Source: Nucisporomicrobium flavum
GTDB lineage: Bacteria; Actinomycetota; Actinomycetes; Mycobacteriales; Micromonosporaceae
Assembly: GCF_016464385.1 (NCBI RefSeq)
Contig: NZ_JADMLH010000001.1
Span: 825,140-872,712, forward strand
DNA length: 47,573 nucleotides
Reading direction: 5' to 3'
Shown here: positions 1 through 8,609 of the stretch, piece by piece
How the letters are laid out: each line of letters begins with the position of its first letter
Position numbering within the stretch: position 1 is the first letter of the stretch
The notes under the pieces: model-generated
Database searches by the model: none
Seen by the model: only the letters and a program-made list of their open reading frames with translations
What the model was told of the DNA's origin: nothing
Program-made: the position numbers and the translations under genes

Positions 1-113
1 TTGGTCCCCCCCCCCGTCCTCACGCTTATTTACCCCCCCCCACGCCCCCCGGGGGGCCGCGGCACACGCCGCGACCCCCGGCCGGCCGGCCGGCGAGCGG
101 CCGGGGTGATGGC
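1..113. terminator. low-complexity C-rich tail with hairpin, downstream of protease gene
   Basis: The gene-free left edge holds long C runs, the perfect palindrome CCCCCCGGGGGG (45-56), a 6-bp stem CGCGGC/GCCGCG with an ACAC loop (58-73) and a CCGG-repeat tract (about 79-93). It lies just past the stop of the minus-strand protease gene and could act as a terminator. The homopolymer runs may also include assembly or base-calling errors. Confidence 0.4.
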
Positions 114-1346
114 TCAGCGGGTGGCCGGGGTGATGCCGAAGTCCCGCCACGCCGTGCCGTAGTCCTGGAAGCCCAGCCGGGCCCCCGCGGTCCGCGTCAC
201 GGTCCCCTTCGCGACGATCTTGCCGCTGCCGGAGATCGAGTAGACCGGCCCGCCGCTGTCACCCGGGCGGGCCGCCGGCTGCCCCTCGGTCTGCTCGGCC
301 TCGACGAGGTCCTCCCGGTCGGCGTAGAAGAACAGCACCTTGAGGTTGCACACCGGCCGGCCGAGCTCCCGCGAGCTGGAGACGCCGGACTGGCACAGGT
401 ACTCGCCGACGAACGTCCAGCCCCAGCCCTCCACCAGGCCCACGAGGTTGTCGTCCGGGTTGCCGATGTAGACGTACCCGTCGACGGCGGAGGTGGGCAC
501 CAGCTCGACGTCGTGGTCCTGGTTCCGCGGCCCGACGTTGCCGATGAACTCGCCCCGGGCGTCCTGGAAGCGGTCGCCGCCCTGCCCGCAATGCGCGGCG
601 GTCAGCAGGTAGCCGGCCGAGCCGTTGCGCACGCCGAAGCCCGACGTGCAGGCGGTCGACCGGGTGGTGTTGACGATCGTGGCGCCACCCTTCCACGGCG
701 ACCAGTCGTCGTCGCGGCTGGTCGGTCGCAACGCGGGCTCGTGCACCACGCTGACGGGCACGCCGGCGGCCGCGCGGACGCCCGCCGCGCCCGGCGGCGC
801 CGAGACCACGAGACCGCTGCCGTCGCCCTTCAGCTTGACTGCCTGGATCGGCAGGCCGGGATTGCCGGCCCGGACGGCGGCCGCGGCCGCCCGCAACTCA
901 CCCAGCGAGTGCGCAGCGCTTCTCACAAGTACGGGCGCAGTGCGCGAAGCGTTCGCCACGGCCCGGCGCATCGACGGAGGAACGACACCCTTCCACCACA
1001 ACGCCACCGCGGAATCCTCGAGCGTGATGCCGGCGTAGCCGGAGTATCCCCGCCGCTCGACCTCCCAGCGCACCACGGACGCGGCCGCCACCAGAGGCCG
1101 CTGCCGCTCCATGCGGGCCCGGTCCGCGGCCGGCAGCACGCTGAGCGCGTCCACCGTCGCCGCGACGGAGGCCGACGCGGCGCCGGGCGCGGATCCGGCG
1201 GGTCCGGCAGCCCCCGCGGTCTCGGCGGTCCCGGTCGTCGCGCCGACAGCCGGGGTGGCGGAGGCGGGTGCCTGCAGGGCGGTGACGGTCAGGGTGAGCA
1301 TGGCGGCCGCAACGGTCCAGCGACGCGGGTGTGACAACGATGTCAT
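114..1346 (-). CDS. secreted S1-family (chymotrypsin-like) serine protease
   Basis: A 410-residue exported endopeptidase. Residues 1-30 form a signal peptide (Arg-rich start, hydrophobic core, ASA cleavage site). A long Ala-rich pro-region to about residue 210 precedes the protease domain. The triad is readable: His252 in TAAHC, Asp279 in HDVEL, and Ser364 in GDSGGP. Cysteines flanking the His and in the C-terminal half suggest disulfides, as in streptogrisin-like and alpha-lytic-type proteases. The protein likely matures by removal of the pro-region outside the cell. The ATG start has a GGGAG-like sequence about 11 nt upstream. It is monocistronic and faces away from its neighbours. Substrate specificity is not readable. 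Family assignment is firm. Confidence 0.93.
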   Translation of the reverse strand: MTSLSHPRRWTVAAAMLTLTVTALQAPASATPAVGATTGTAETAGAAGPAGSAPGAASASVAATVDALSVLPAADRARMERQRPLVAAASVVRWEVERRGYSGYAGITLEDSAVALWWKGVVPPSMRRAVANASRTAPVLVRSAAHSLGELRAAAAAVRAGNPGLPIQAVKLKGDGSGLVVSAPPGAAGVRAAAGVPVSVVHEPALRPTSRDDDWSPWKGGATIVNTTRSTACTSGFGVRNGSAGYLLTAAHCGQGGDRFQDARGEFIGNVGPRNQDHDVELVPTSAVDGYVYIGNPDDNLVGLVEGWGWTFVGEYLCQSGVSSSRELGRPVCNLKVLFFYADREDLVEAEQTEGQPAARPGDSGGPVYSISGSGKIVAKGTVTRTAGARLGFQDYGTAWRDFGITPATR

Positions 1347-1416
1347 GCGATCAGAGCTCCCTCGGTGACGGATGTCGCCTGATGGATGAACACGACCGAC
1401 AGATCGATGGTTATCG

Positions 1417-1432
1417 ATAGTAAACTTTCTAT
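1417..1432. promoter_or_regulatory. AT-rich imperfect palindrome upstream of the protease gene
   Basis: ATAGTAAACTTTCTAT sits about 70 bp upstream of the protease start in an AT-rich island, which is unusual in this GC-rich sequence. ATCGAT is also repeated at 403-408 and 413-418 within 1400-1420. The element is a candidate operator or promoter for the secreted protease. No regulator is assigned. Confidence 0.4.
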
Positions 1433-1451
1433 TACGAACCCGCTACCGCCG

Positions 1452-1724
1452 CTATTCACATTCCTCGTCGTCGTCGCGCACGGCCGCCACGTCGTCCAGG
1501 AAGTCGCGGAACCCCGCCGGCCAGTGCGCGGGCGCCGGGAACAGGCCGGGCTGCGCCTCGAGGGCAAGACCGACCCGCACGAGCACCGCGGCGACCTCCG
1601 GTGGCACCGGCACCGTGTGCCGTTGCTCCAGCAGCAGCGACCGTTCGCGGTCGCCGAGCCCGTCCCAGACGTCCACGAAACGATCACCCACGAGCCCACC
1701 GTAGGGCGCGGAGCCGCAGCTCAC
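1452..1724 (-). CDS. hypothetical small acidic protein
   Basis: A 90-residue protein with no recognised family. It has a hydrophobic middle (VPPEVAAVLVRVGLALEA) and a very acidic C-terminus (FLDDVAAVRDDDEECE), and its codons carry the GC3 bias of a real gene. The start at 1724 is a GTG. A second in-frame GTG at 1691 would give a 79-residue product beginning MGDRFVDVWDGL and is equally plausible. It stands alone between the protease promoter region and the divergently transcribed acyl-CoA dehydrogenase. No signal peptide or membrane segment is visible, so it is probably cytoplasmic. Confidence 0.55.
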   Translation of the reverse strand: MSCGSAPYGGLVGDRFVDVWDGLGDRERSLLLEQRHTVPVPPEVAAVLVRVGLALEAQPGLFPAPAHWPAGFRDFLDDVAAVRDDDEECE

Positions 1725-1781
1725 GGCAGGTTCGCCGACCGATCACCCCGGCGCCGCGCCCGGGCCGGGCAGAATCGGGGG

Positions 1782-3542
1782 ATGTCTCGGATTCTTTCGC
1801 AGCGCGACCTCGAGTTCCTGCTCTACGAGTGGCTGGACGTCACGGCCCTGACCGCGCGGCCCCGGTTCGCCGAGCACTCGCGGGAGACCTTCGACGCGAT
1901 GCTCGAGGTCTCGGCGCAGATCGCCGAGCGCGAGTTCGCCCCGCACAACCGGGCCGGCGACCTGCAGGAGCCGACCTTCGACGGTGAACGGGTGACCGTG
2001 ATCCCCGAGGTGAAGGCCGCGCTGAAGGCGTTCAACGACTCCGGGCTGCTCGCCGGGGGGCTCGACGAGGAGCTGGGCGGCCTGCAGCTGCCGCACGCCG
2101 TGCTGCGGGCGTGCTTCGCCTGGTTCCAGGCCGCGAACATCGCCACGTCGGCGTACCCGATGCTCACCATGGCCAACGCCAACCTGCTGCTCACGTACGC
2201 GAAACAGGAGCATGTCGACGCCTTCGTCCGGCCGATGCTGGAGGGCCGGTTCACCGGCACGATGTGCCTGTCGGAGCCGCAGGCGGGGTCGTCGCTGAGC
2301 GACGTGACGACCCGCGCGGTGCCGGCCGGCGACGGCGCGTACCGGCTGCACGGCAGCAAGATGTGGATCTCCGCGGGCGACCACGAGCTGAGCGAGACGA
2401 TCGTGCACCTCGTGCTCGCCCGGGTGCAGGGCGCGCCCGCCGGGGTGAAGGGCCTGTCGCTGTTCATCGTGCCGAAGCACCTGCTCGGGCCGGACGGCTC
2501 CCCCGCGGAACGCAACGACGTGGTGCTGGCCGGGCTGAACCACAAGATGGGCTTCCGCGGGACGACGAACGCCGTGCTGTCGTTCGGCGACGGGACGTAC
2601 GAGCCGCAGGGGGCGCCCGGCGCGGTCGGCTACCTGGTCGGCGAGGAGGGGCGCGGGCTCGCGTACATGTTCCACATGATGAACGAGGCGCGGATCGGGG
2701 TCGGGGCCGGCGCGGTCGCGCTCGGCTACACCGGCTACCTGCACGCGCTGGCGTACGCCCGGGAGCGGTTGCAGGGCCGCCCGGTGACGGGCAAGGACCC
2801 GGCCGCGCCGCCGGTGCCCATCGTGCGGCACCCCGACGTCCGCCGGATGCTGCTCGCCTCGAAGTCGTACGTGGAAGGCGGCCTGGCCCTCGTCCTGTAC
2901 GCGGCGATGCTGGTCGACGACGATTCCCCGGACGCGCCGCTGCTGCTGGACGTGCTCACGCCGATCGTGAAGGCGTGGCCGTCGCAGTGGTGCCTCAAGG
3001 CGAACGACCACGCGATCCAGGTGCACGGCGGCTACGGCTACACCCGCGAGTACCCGGTCGAGCAGTTCTACCGCGACAACCGGCTCAACCCCATCCACGA
3101 GGGCACCGACGGCATCCAGGCGCTGGACCTGCTCGGCCGCAAGGTCGTCATGCAGGGCGGCGCGGGCCTGGCGCTGCTGCTGCGCACCATCGGCGCGACG
3201 ACCGCCCGGGCGCCGGAGGAGCTGTCCGCGATGGCGTCGGCCCTGGACGCGGCGTGCGCGCGGCTCACCGAGGTGACGCGGAAGCTGTGGGCCGCGGGTG
3301 ACCCGGACGCCGCGCTGGCCAACGCGACCGCGTACCTGGACACGGCCGGGCACATCGTCATCGCGTGGATGTGGCTGGAGCAGGCGATCGCCGCCGCCGG
3401 CAAGGAGGGCGCGTTCTACGACGGCAAGCGCCTCGCGGCCCGCTACTTCTTCACCCACGAGCTTCCGCGTACGGGCCCGTGGCTGGATCTGCTCGCCGGC
3501 GGCGACACCCTCCTCGCGGACCTGGACGACGCCGTTCTCTAG
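1782..3542 (+). CDS. acyl-CoA dehydrogenase, long (about 600-residue) type
   Basis: A 586-residue flavoprotein that would oxidise an acyl-CoA thioester at the alpha-beta carbons and pass electrons to ETF. The middle domain is marked by the FAD/substrate segment TGTMCLSEPQAGSSLSDV and MWISAGDHE. The C-terminal helical domain carries IQVHGGYGYTREYPVEQFYRD and HEGTDGIQALDLLGRKV. The extra C-terminal region after GRKV, about 130 residues, places it with the FadE5-like/AcdB-type long enzymes. The ATG at 1782 (MSRILSQRDLEFLLYEW) is chosen because the open frame further upstream (to 1386) has poor coding character. The stop overlaps by 4 bp the stop of the convergent SARP-type regulator. Chain-length preference cannot be told. 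Confidence 0.9.
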   Translation: MSRILSQRDLEFLLYEWLDVTALTARPRFAEHSRETFDAMLEVSAQIAEREFAPHNRAGDLQEPTFDGERVTVIPEVKAALKAFNDSGLLAGGLDEELGGLQLPHAVLRACFAWFQAANIATSAYPMLTMANANLLLTYAKQEHVDAFVRPMLEGRFTGTMCLSEPQAGSSLSDVTTRAVPAGDGAYRLHGSKMWISAGDHELSETIVHLVLARVQGAPAGVKGLSLFIVPKHLLGPDGSPAERNDVVLAGLNHKMGFRGTTNAVLSFGDGTYEPQGAPGAVGYLVGEEGRGLAYMFHMMNEARIGVGAGAVALGYTGYLHALAYARERLQGRPVTGKDPAAPPVPIVRHPDVRRMLLASKSYVEGGLALVLYAAMLVDDDSPDAPLLLDVLTPIVKAWPSQWCLKANDHAIQVHGGYGYTREYPVEQFYRDNRLNPIHEGTDGIQALDLLGRKVVMQGGAGLALLLRTIGATTARAPEELSAMASALDAACARLTEVTRKLWAAGDPDAALANATAYLDTAGHIVIAWMWLEQAIAAAGKEGAFYDGKRLAARYFFTHELPRTGPWLDLLAGGDTLLADLDDAVL

Positions 3543-6500
3543 AGCAGTTCCCGCAGGGCCGCGAGGTGCTCGTCGACCGTGCCGAACGAGACGACGCCGC
3601 TGCCCGCCCCGGCCAGTTCCCCGGCGGCGGGCAGCAGCTCCTCGTACAGCCGCGCGGCCGCCTCGCGATCGCCCAGGTCGGCCACGGCCCGCGCGGTGAG
3701 GCAGAGCCGGGCCTCCCACAGCAGGTCGTGCGGGGACCGCGGCAGGTCCCGTACGGCCTGCGCGGCCTCCTCGCGCCGCCCGTCGGCGAGCAGGCGCCCG
3801 GGACGCACCCACGGCTCGTACGGGCCGGTGTCCCCGCCGTCGTGCCCGATCGACAGCAGGGCCAGCCCGAGCAGGCCGTCGCTCATCCCCGGCATGCCGC
3901 TGCCGGCGAGCCGCGCGCACGCCGTGCGGTACGCGTCCTCGGCGGGACAACCGGTCACGGCGAGCCGGAGGGCGGCGTACAGCTCGGTGAACACGCCGAC
4001 CACGGGCAGCTCGTAGCGGCCGGCGAGCCGGTCGGCGGCGGCCGCGTGCCCGTCCGCCGCGTCGAACCCACCGCGGGCGCAGGCCGCCTGCAGCCGGATC
4101 AGGTGCCCGAGCACCTCCACGGTCACGAGGTCGTGCTTCGCTGCCAGGCCGACGAGCTCCGCGCCGAGGCGGTCCCGCTCCCCCGCGGTCCCCGTACGGG
4201 CGAAGGCGTGCAGGAACCGCGCGTTGAGCGCCAGCGCGAGCAGCCCGGGATCGTCGAGCTCCCGGGCGATCGCCTCGGCCTCGGCGGCGGCCCGGCGGCC
4301 CCGGTCGCCGGTGTCCCCGCGCAGCTCGAGGGCGAGCGTCGACAGCAGCCGGCTCCGCAGCGGCGGCAGCGCGCCGGGCAGCACCCGCTCGACGGCGGCG
4401 GCGACGCGGCCGGCGAGCTCCTGGTCGTCGTTGCGCGGCCAGATCGCCGGCACGTCGAAGCCGGTGAGCACGGCCGCGGTCAGCTCGGGGTCGCCTGTGG
4501 CGGTGACCGCGGCGATCGCCTCGGCGCGCAGGGCCCGCGTCTGCTCCAGGTGACCGGTGACGGCCAGGTTGCGCCCCAGCCCGGCGAGCGCGGTCAGCCG
4601 CACGGCCACCTCGCCGCTGCCGGCGGCCAGGACCTGCTGCCACAGCCGGGCGGCCTCGTGCGGGTTGCTGCGACGTTCCGCCTCCTCCGCGGCCGTACGG
4701 GCGTACCGGGCGGCCTTCGGCGCGGTGGCCCGGCCGGCGGCGAGCCCGAAGTGGTGGGCGAGCACGGCCGCGTCGCCGGGCGAGAGGCGTTCGATGGCCG
4801 CCCCGGCCGCCGCGTGCCAGTGCGAGCGGCGTACGGCGGTCAGGTCGTCGTAGACGGTGTCCCGCACCAGGATGTGCGCGAACCGCAGGCGCGGCCCGTC
4901 CTCGGTGAGGAACCCGGCGGCGAGGGCGTCGTCCAGGGCGTCCACCACGTCGCCGGCCAGCGCGCCGAGCACCTCGGGGTCGACGTCGCGGCCCAGCACC
5001 GACGCCTGGCGCAGCACGTCGCGGGTGCGCTCGGGCAGCCGGGCGAGGCGGTGCCGGATGACGTCGCGGACGCCCGCGGGAATGTGGTCCAGGGCGGCGC
5101 CGTCGGCGTGCAGCCGGGCGAGCTCGCGGGCGAAGAACGGGTTGCCGCCGCTGCGCCGGTGCACCGCCCGGGCCACGCCCACGCCGGCGGGCGCGCCGAG
5201 CACCCCGGCCACGAGCCGGCCGACCTCAGGCTCGGTCAGCCCGCCCAGGTACACCCGCACCGGCTCGGTACGCGCCCACCGCGCCAGCGCCGCCGTCAGC
5301 GCCGGTCCGATCTCCGTGGCCCGGTACGTCCCCAGCACCAGTACCCGCCCGGGCCCGGAGTGCAGGGCGGTGAGCAGGTCCAGGCTGTCCGCGTCGGCCC
5401 GGTGCAGATCGTCGGCGACCAGCAGCACCGGCGATCCGCCCGCGGCGGCGGCGACCCGGGCGGCGGCCTCCCGGCGGCGGCGGAACCGCACGGCGGCCGG
5501 ATCCTCCCCGGGTGCCGGTACGGTCTCCGGCGTCCACGGCCAGGCGGCGGGGGCGCCGTCGTCCTCCGGCCCGCGTCCCCACAGCACGACCCAGCCGCGT
5601 GCGGCGAGCCGCCCGGCGACCGTCTCGGCGAGGGCGGTCTTGCCGGCGCCGGGCTCCCCGGAGATCAGCGCCACCACCGCCTCGTTCCCGGCCGCGGCCC
5701 GGCCGGCGGCGGCCTCGAGAACGGCGAGTTCGTCGGCCCGTCCCACCAGGGCACGAGGAGTGGACCGCCCCTGCGGGGCCCGCGGCGGATCCAGGTGCGG
5801 CGCCTGCGCCAGGATGTCGGTCTCCAGCCGGCGCAGCCGCGGCCCCGGATCGACGCCGAGCTCACCGACCAGCACGTCCCGGGCCCGGCGCAGCGCGGCG
5901 AGCGCCTCACCCTGCCGGCCCGCCCGGTACAGCGCGGTGGCCAGCAGGTGCCACGCGTCCTCCCGCAGCGGCGCCTGCGTGGTGTGCGCCTGCAGGTCGG
6001 ACACCGCCTCGGCGGCTCGCCCCAGTTCGAGCAGGGCCTCCGCGCGTCGTTCCACGGCGAGCATCCGCAGCTCGTTCAGGCGGTCGATCTCCGCGCGTGC
6101 CCAGGGCTCGGCCTCGTGCTCGGCGTACGCGGGTCCACGCCACAGCGCGAGGGCGTCGTCGAGCCGGGTCAGGGCGTCCGCAGCGGGGTCGCCGGTACGG
6201 GTCACCGCGGCTTCGAACCGCCAGGCGTCCACTGCGTCCGGCGCGGCGGGCAGCGCGTACCCGGGCGGGCTGGTGACCAGCAGCTCGGCGGGCCGCCGCG
6301 GGAGCCGGTCGGGTTCGAGCACCCGGCGCAGGTCGGCGACGAACGTCCGGATGGCGGCGACGGCGGCGTCCGGCGGCGCCTCCCACAGGTCCCCGACGAG
6401 CCGGTCCACGGGCACGACCCGGCCGCGCGCCACCAGCAGCCGGGCCAGCACCGCCCGCTGCCGGGCCCCGCCGATCGCGACCGGCTCTCCCCCGGCGTCG

Positions 6501-6547
6501 GCGCCGATCGGCCCGAGCACCCGGAACGTCGTCACCCGGCCGGTCAT
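3539..6547 (-). CDS. SARP-family transcriptional regulator with AAA/NACHT-like ATPase and helical repeats
   Basis: A 1002-residue AfsR/DnrI-type activator. Residues 1-95 are the OmpR-like winged-helix DNA-binding domain (FRVLGPIGADAGGEPVAIGG, RQRAVLARLL, TFVADLRRVLEP). About 100-245 is the bacterial transcriptional activation domain (RLDDALALWRGPAYAEHE, LREDAWHLLATALYRAGRQ). A P-loop ATPase follows, with Walker A GEPGAGKTALAE near residue 300 and a Walker B-like VLLVADDLHRADADSLDLL. The C-terminal 450 residues are Ala-rich helical, TPR-like. There is no C-terminal LuxR helix-turn-helix. The ATG at 6547 (MTGRVTTFRVLG) is preferred because the upstream extension runs through the 11-bp tandem repeats. 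Such proteins usually activate secondary-metabolite genes, but no cluster is present here. Confidence 0.88.
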   Translation of the reverse strand: MTGRVTTFRVLGPIGADAGGEPVAIGGARQRAVLARLLVARGRVVPVDRLVGDLWEAPPDAAVAAIRTFVADLRRVLEPDRLPRRPAELLVTSPPGYALPAAPDAVDAWRFEAAVTRTGDPAADALTRLDDALALWRGPAYAEHEAEPWARAEIDRLNELRMLAVERRAEALLELGRAAEAVSDLQAHTTQAPLREDAWHLLATALYRAGRQGEALAALRRARDVLVGELGVDPGPRLRRLETDILAQAPHLDPPRAPQGRSTPRALVGRADELAVLEAAAGRAAAGNEAVVALISGEPGAGKTALAETVAGRLAARGWVVLWGRGPEDDGAPAAWPWTPETVPAPGEDPAAVRFRRRREAAARVAAAAGGSPVLLVADDLHRADADSLDLLTALHSGPGRVLVLGTYRATEIGPALTAALARWARTEPVRVYLGGLTEPEVGRLVAGVLGAPAGVGVARAVHRRSGGNPFFARELARLHADGAALDHIPAGVRDVIRHRLARLPERTRDVLRQASVLGRDVDPEVLGALAGDVVDALDDALAAGFLTEDGPRLRFAHILVRDTVYDDLTAVRRSHWHAAAGAAIERLSPGDAAVLAHHFGLAAGRATAPKAARYARTAAEEAERRSNPHEAARLWQQVLAAGSGEVAVRLTALAGLGRNLAVTGHLEQTRALRAEAIAAVTATGDPELTAAVLTGFDVPAIWPRNDDQELAGRVAAAVERVLPGALPPLRSRLLSTLALELRGDTGDRGRRAAAEAEAIARELDDPGLLALALNARFLHAFARTGTAGERDRLGAELVGLAAKHDLVTVEVLGHLIRLQAACARGGFDAADGHAAAADRLAGRYELPVVGVFTELYAALRLAVTGCPAEDAYRTACARLAGSGMPGMSDGLLGLALLSIGHDGGDTGPYEPWVRPGRLLADGRREEAAQAVRDLPRSPHDLLWEARLCLTARAVADLGDREAAARLYEELLPAAGELAGAGSGVVSFGTVDEHLAALRELL

Positions 6548-6574
6548 GGCCACCCATCGTAGGCGGCGCAGCGC

Positions 6575-6607
6575 ACTCATCCGGCACTCATCCGGCACTC
6601 ATCGGCG
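6575..6607. repeat. three tandem 11-bp repeats in the SARP/hydrolase divergent promoter
   Basis: ACTCATCCGGC occurs at 6575-6585 and 6586-6596, with a third copy, ACTCATCGGCG, at 6597-6607. The period is exactly 11 bp, about one helical turn. SARP regulators are known to bind direct heptamer repeats spaced 11 or 22 bp near the -35 region. The array lies between the start of the SARP gene (6547) and the divergent hydrolase gene (6626), so it is a strong candidate for the SARP binding site. Confidence 0.6.
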
Positions 6608-6625
6608 CGGGTGAGGCTGGGCGGC

Positions 6626-7501
6626 ATGGACAGCATCACCGGATTCGACTACCAGGACGTCCCGGCCGCCGAGGGCGTCACCCTGCACACCGCGGTCGCG
6701 GGCAGCGGCACGCCGATCGTGCTCCTGCACGGCTTCCCGCAGACCCACCTGATGTGGCGGCACGTCGCGGCCGACCTCGCCGCCGACCACACCGTCATCT
6801 GCCCGGACCTGCGGGGTTACGGCAGGAGCAGCAAACCCGGGGACCCCGACGGTACGGCGTACGCGAAGCGCACGATGGCCGCGGACGTGGTGGCCGTGGC
6901 CCGCGCGCTGGGCCACGACCGGTTCGCGCTCGCCGGGCACGATCGGGGCGCCCTGGTCGCCTTCCGCGCCGGCCTGGACCACCCGGAGGCGGTGTCCCAC
7001 CTGGCGCTGCTGGACATCGTCCCGACCCTGGACATGTGGGACGTGCTGCACGGCGTGTCCGCGTCGGTGGCGTTCCACCTGTACCTGATGGCGCAGCCGC
7101 CCGGCCTGCCCGAGGCCATGATCACCGGCGCCGCCGACGCGTTCTTCGGCCACTTCCTCGACGTGTGGACCAAGGACCCGGCCGCGCTGCCGCCCGCCGT
7201 ACGCGAGACCTACCTCGCGGCCTCGCGGGCGGCGATCCCGTCGATCGTCGCCGACTACCGGGCGTCGGCGGGCATCGACGTCGAGCATGATCGGGCGGAC
7301 CGGGACGCCGGGCGCACGTTCGCGATGCCGGTGTCGGTGCTGCAGCAGGACTGGGGCGCCGCCCTCGGCTACGACGCCGCCGCGGTGTGGCGCGCCTGGG
7401 CCCCGGACCTGCGGCACGGGCTCGTGACGTGCGGGCACTTCATGGCCGAGGAGGCACCGGCCGAGGTCGTCAAGGCGCTGCGCGCCCTGCTGGCCCGCTG
7501 A
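6626..7501 (+). CDS. alpha/beta hydrolase, haloalkanoate dehalogenase/epoxide hydrolase-like
   Basis: A 291-residue cytoplasmic alpha/beta-fold hydrolase. The oxyanion-hole motif is VLLHGFPQTHLMWR near residues 35-48. The nucleophile elbow is GHDRGA, giving an Asp nucleophile as in fluoroacetate dehalogenases and epoxide hydrolases. The general-base His is in CGHFMAEE near the C-terminus. In true fluoroacetate dehalogenases the motif reads GHDRGAR, with two Arg residues that bind the carboxylate. Here the second is Leu, so haloacid specificity is doubtful. The ATG at 6626 is preferred over a GTG at 6611, which overlaps the tandem repeats. It is transcribed divergently from the SARP-type gene and may be its target. 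Confidence 0.85.
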   Translation: MDSITGFDYQDVPAAEGVTLHTAVAGSGTPIVLLHGFPQTHLMWRHVAADLAADHTVICPDLRGYGRSSKPGDPDGTAYAKRTMAADVVAVARALGHDRFALAGHDRGALVAFRAGLDHPEAVSHLALLDIVPTLDMWDVLHGVSASVAFHLYLMAQPPGLPEAMITGAADAFFGHFLDVWTKDPAALPPAVRETYLAASRAAIPSIVADYRASAGIDVEHDRADRDAGRTFAMPVSVLQQDWGAALGYDAAAVWRAWAPDLRHGLVTCGHFMAEEAPAEVVKALRALLAR

Positions 7502-7540
7502 CGCCGCGCGCCTGGTCCGCGTCCGGCGGGCCGGGCACGC

Positions 7541-8452
7541 TCAGCGCAGCCAGGGAACCGAGCGGTCGAGCAGCCCCCGTTCGCGCAACTCGCGGCGCAG
7601 CGGAATGTCCTCGTCGACGTATCCGTCCCATTTCACACCCCAGTAATTGATGGTGCCGGGGGCCTCGCCGAGCAATTGTCGTTGCACCGGGGTGCGATTT
7701 CGCCACCACGCGCTGCCGCGATCGACCGGCATGTCGTCGAGCGGCCGGATCCACCGGTACGTATATCCGACGAAAAGTATCTTGCGGGTCACGGCGCTGG
7801 TGTTCGCCGACCGGGAATGCCACAGCCGGCGGTCGAAGATGAACGCGTCGCCCGGCGCGGCGGTGATCTCGACGGTGCCCAGCGGGTCGGGGTTGGCGGC
7901 GCCCGGGTCGGCGGGCCGTTCGAGGGTGTTGCGCAGGTGGCTCCCCGGGATGACCTTGGTGGCGCCGCGGCCGGTGCGCGACAGGTCGGAGAGCACGTAG
8001 CCGACCTTGAGCGAGAACATCGGCCGCGGCAGGGCAGGGTCGAGCGTCTCGGGGTCGGAATTCTGCCGGTAACCGTCCTGGTGCCAGCCCCACGACGGCG
8101 GCTCTTCGGCCCGTACCGGCGGGGTCACGTCCAGGTGATTGTGGTGGCTGTAGATGTTCCATCCGGCGACGCCCCAGATGTACGGGAACACCGCCGGCGC
8201 GGTGAGCAGCTCGCCGAACTCCTCGTCGCGGGGCAGGAAGCCGAGCAGGTGGAGCGCGCCGTTGTCCTTGACCCGGCCGGCGGCGCGCTCCTCGGCGTAC
8301 ACGCGGTCGACGGCGGCCTCGAGGCGCTGCCGGCGGTCCTCGTCCAGCGCGCCGCGGACGAGGACGACGCCGCGTTCGAGGAATTCGGCGCGTTGCGCGG
8401 GCGTCAGCGGCTCGTACCCGCCGACCATTTCCTGGTGCACGGTGGATTGCAT
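7541..8452 (-). CDS. phytanoyl-CoA dioxygenase (PhyH) family Fe(II)/2-oxoglutarate oxygenase
   Basis: A 303-residue non-heme iron dioxygenase. The facial triad is visible: His and Asp in WGWHQDGYRQ (about residue 120), and the distal His in FIFDRRLWHSRSANTS, followed by the Arg expected to bind 2-oxoglutarate (TRKILFVGYTYRW). VIPGSHLRN is the typical PhyH loop. The family includes phytanoyl-CoA hydroxylase, ectoine hydroxylases and natural-product tailoring enzymes; the substrate cannot be assigned. It is transcribed toward the hydrolase gene (39-bp convergent gap) and shares a divergent, comparatively AT-rich promoter region with the Nudix gene. Confidence 0.88.
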   Translation of the reverse strand: MQSTVHQEMVGGYEPLTPAQRAEFLERGVVLVRGALDEDRRQRLEAAVDRVYAEERAAGRVKDNGALHLLGFLPRDEEFGELLTAPAVFPYIWGVAGWNIYSHHNHLDVTPPVRAEEPPSWGWHQDGYRQNSDPETLDPALPRPMFSLKVGYVLSDLSRTGRGATKVIPGSHLRNTLERPADPGAANPDPLGTVEITAAPGDAFIFDRRLWHSRSANTSAVTRKILFVGYTYRWIRPLDDMPVDRGSAWWRNRTPVQRQLLGEAPGTINYWGVKWDGYVDEDIPLRRELRERGLLDRSVPWLR

Positions 8453-8609
8453 CGATGCCTCGTTTCAGCTCGGCTTTGTACCCATGACGCGAGCCGTGGC
8501 CATACGCGTTGCCTGGTTCGACGAATACGGCGGAGAAAATTCATGCCGCGATCGATCGGACACCGGAAGTCAGTTAACATCGGGCGGTTCCGGACGTTAT
8601 TGTCGGCGC
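8453..8609. promoter_or_regulatory. divergent promoter region, PhyH oxygenase / Nudix hydrolase
   Basis: This 157-bp gene-free spacer has noticeably lower GC than its surroundings, for example AGTCAGTTAACA near 8570. It must hold the promoters of both flanking genes. I see no convincing palindrome and do not assign exact -35 and -10 boxes. Confidence 0.45.

Noticed and set aside
79..105. CCGG repeat tract as a CRISPR-like or satellite repeat
   Set aside because: The unit is 4 bp and the tract about 15 bp; in 70+ percent GC DNA this is simple low complexity.
3365..6562. Very long plus-strand open frame opposite the SARP-type gene
   Set aside because: It is an antisense shadow of a GC3-biased gene: composition is almost only Arg, Gly, Pro and Ala, with no domain. 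The minus strand carries clear SARP and ATPase motifs.
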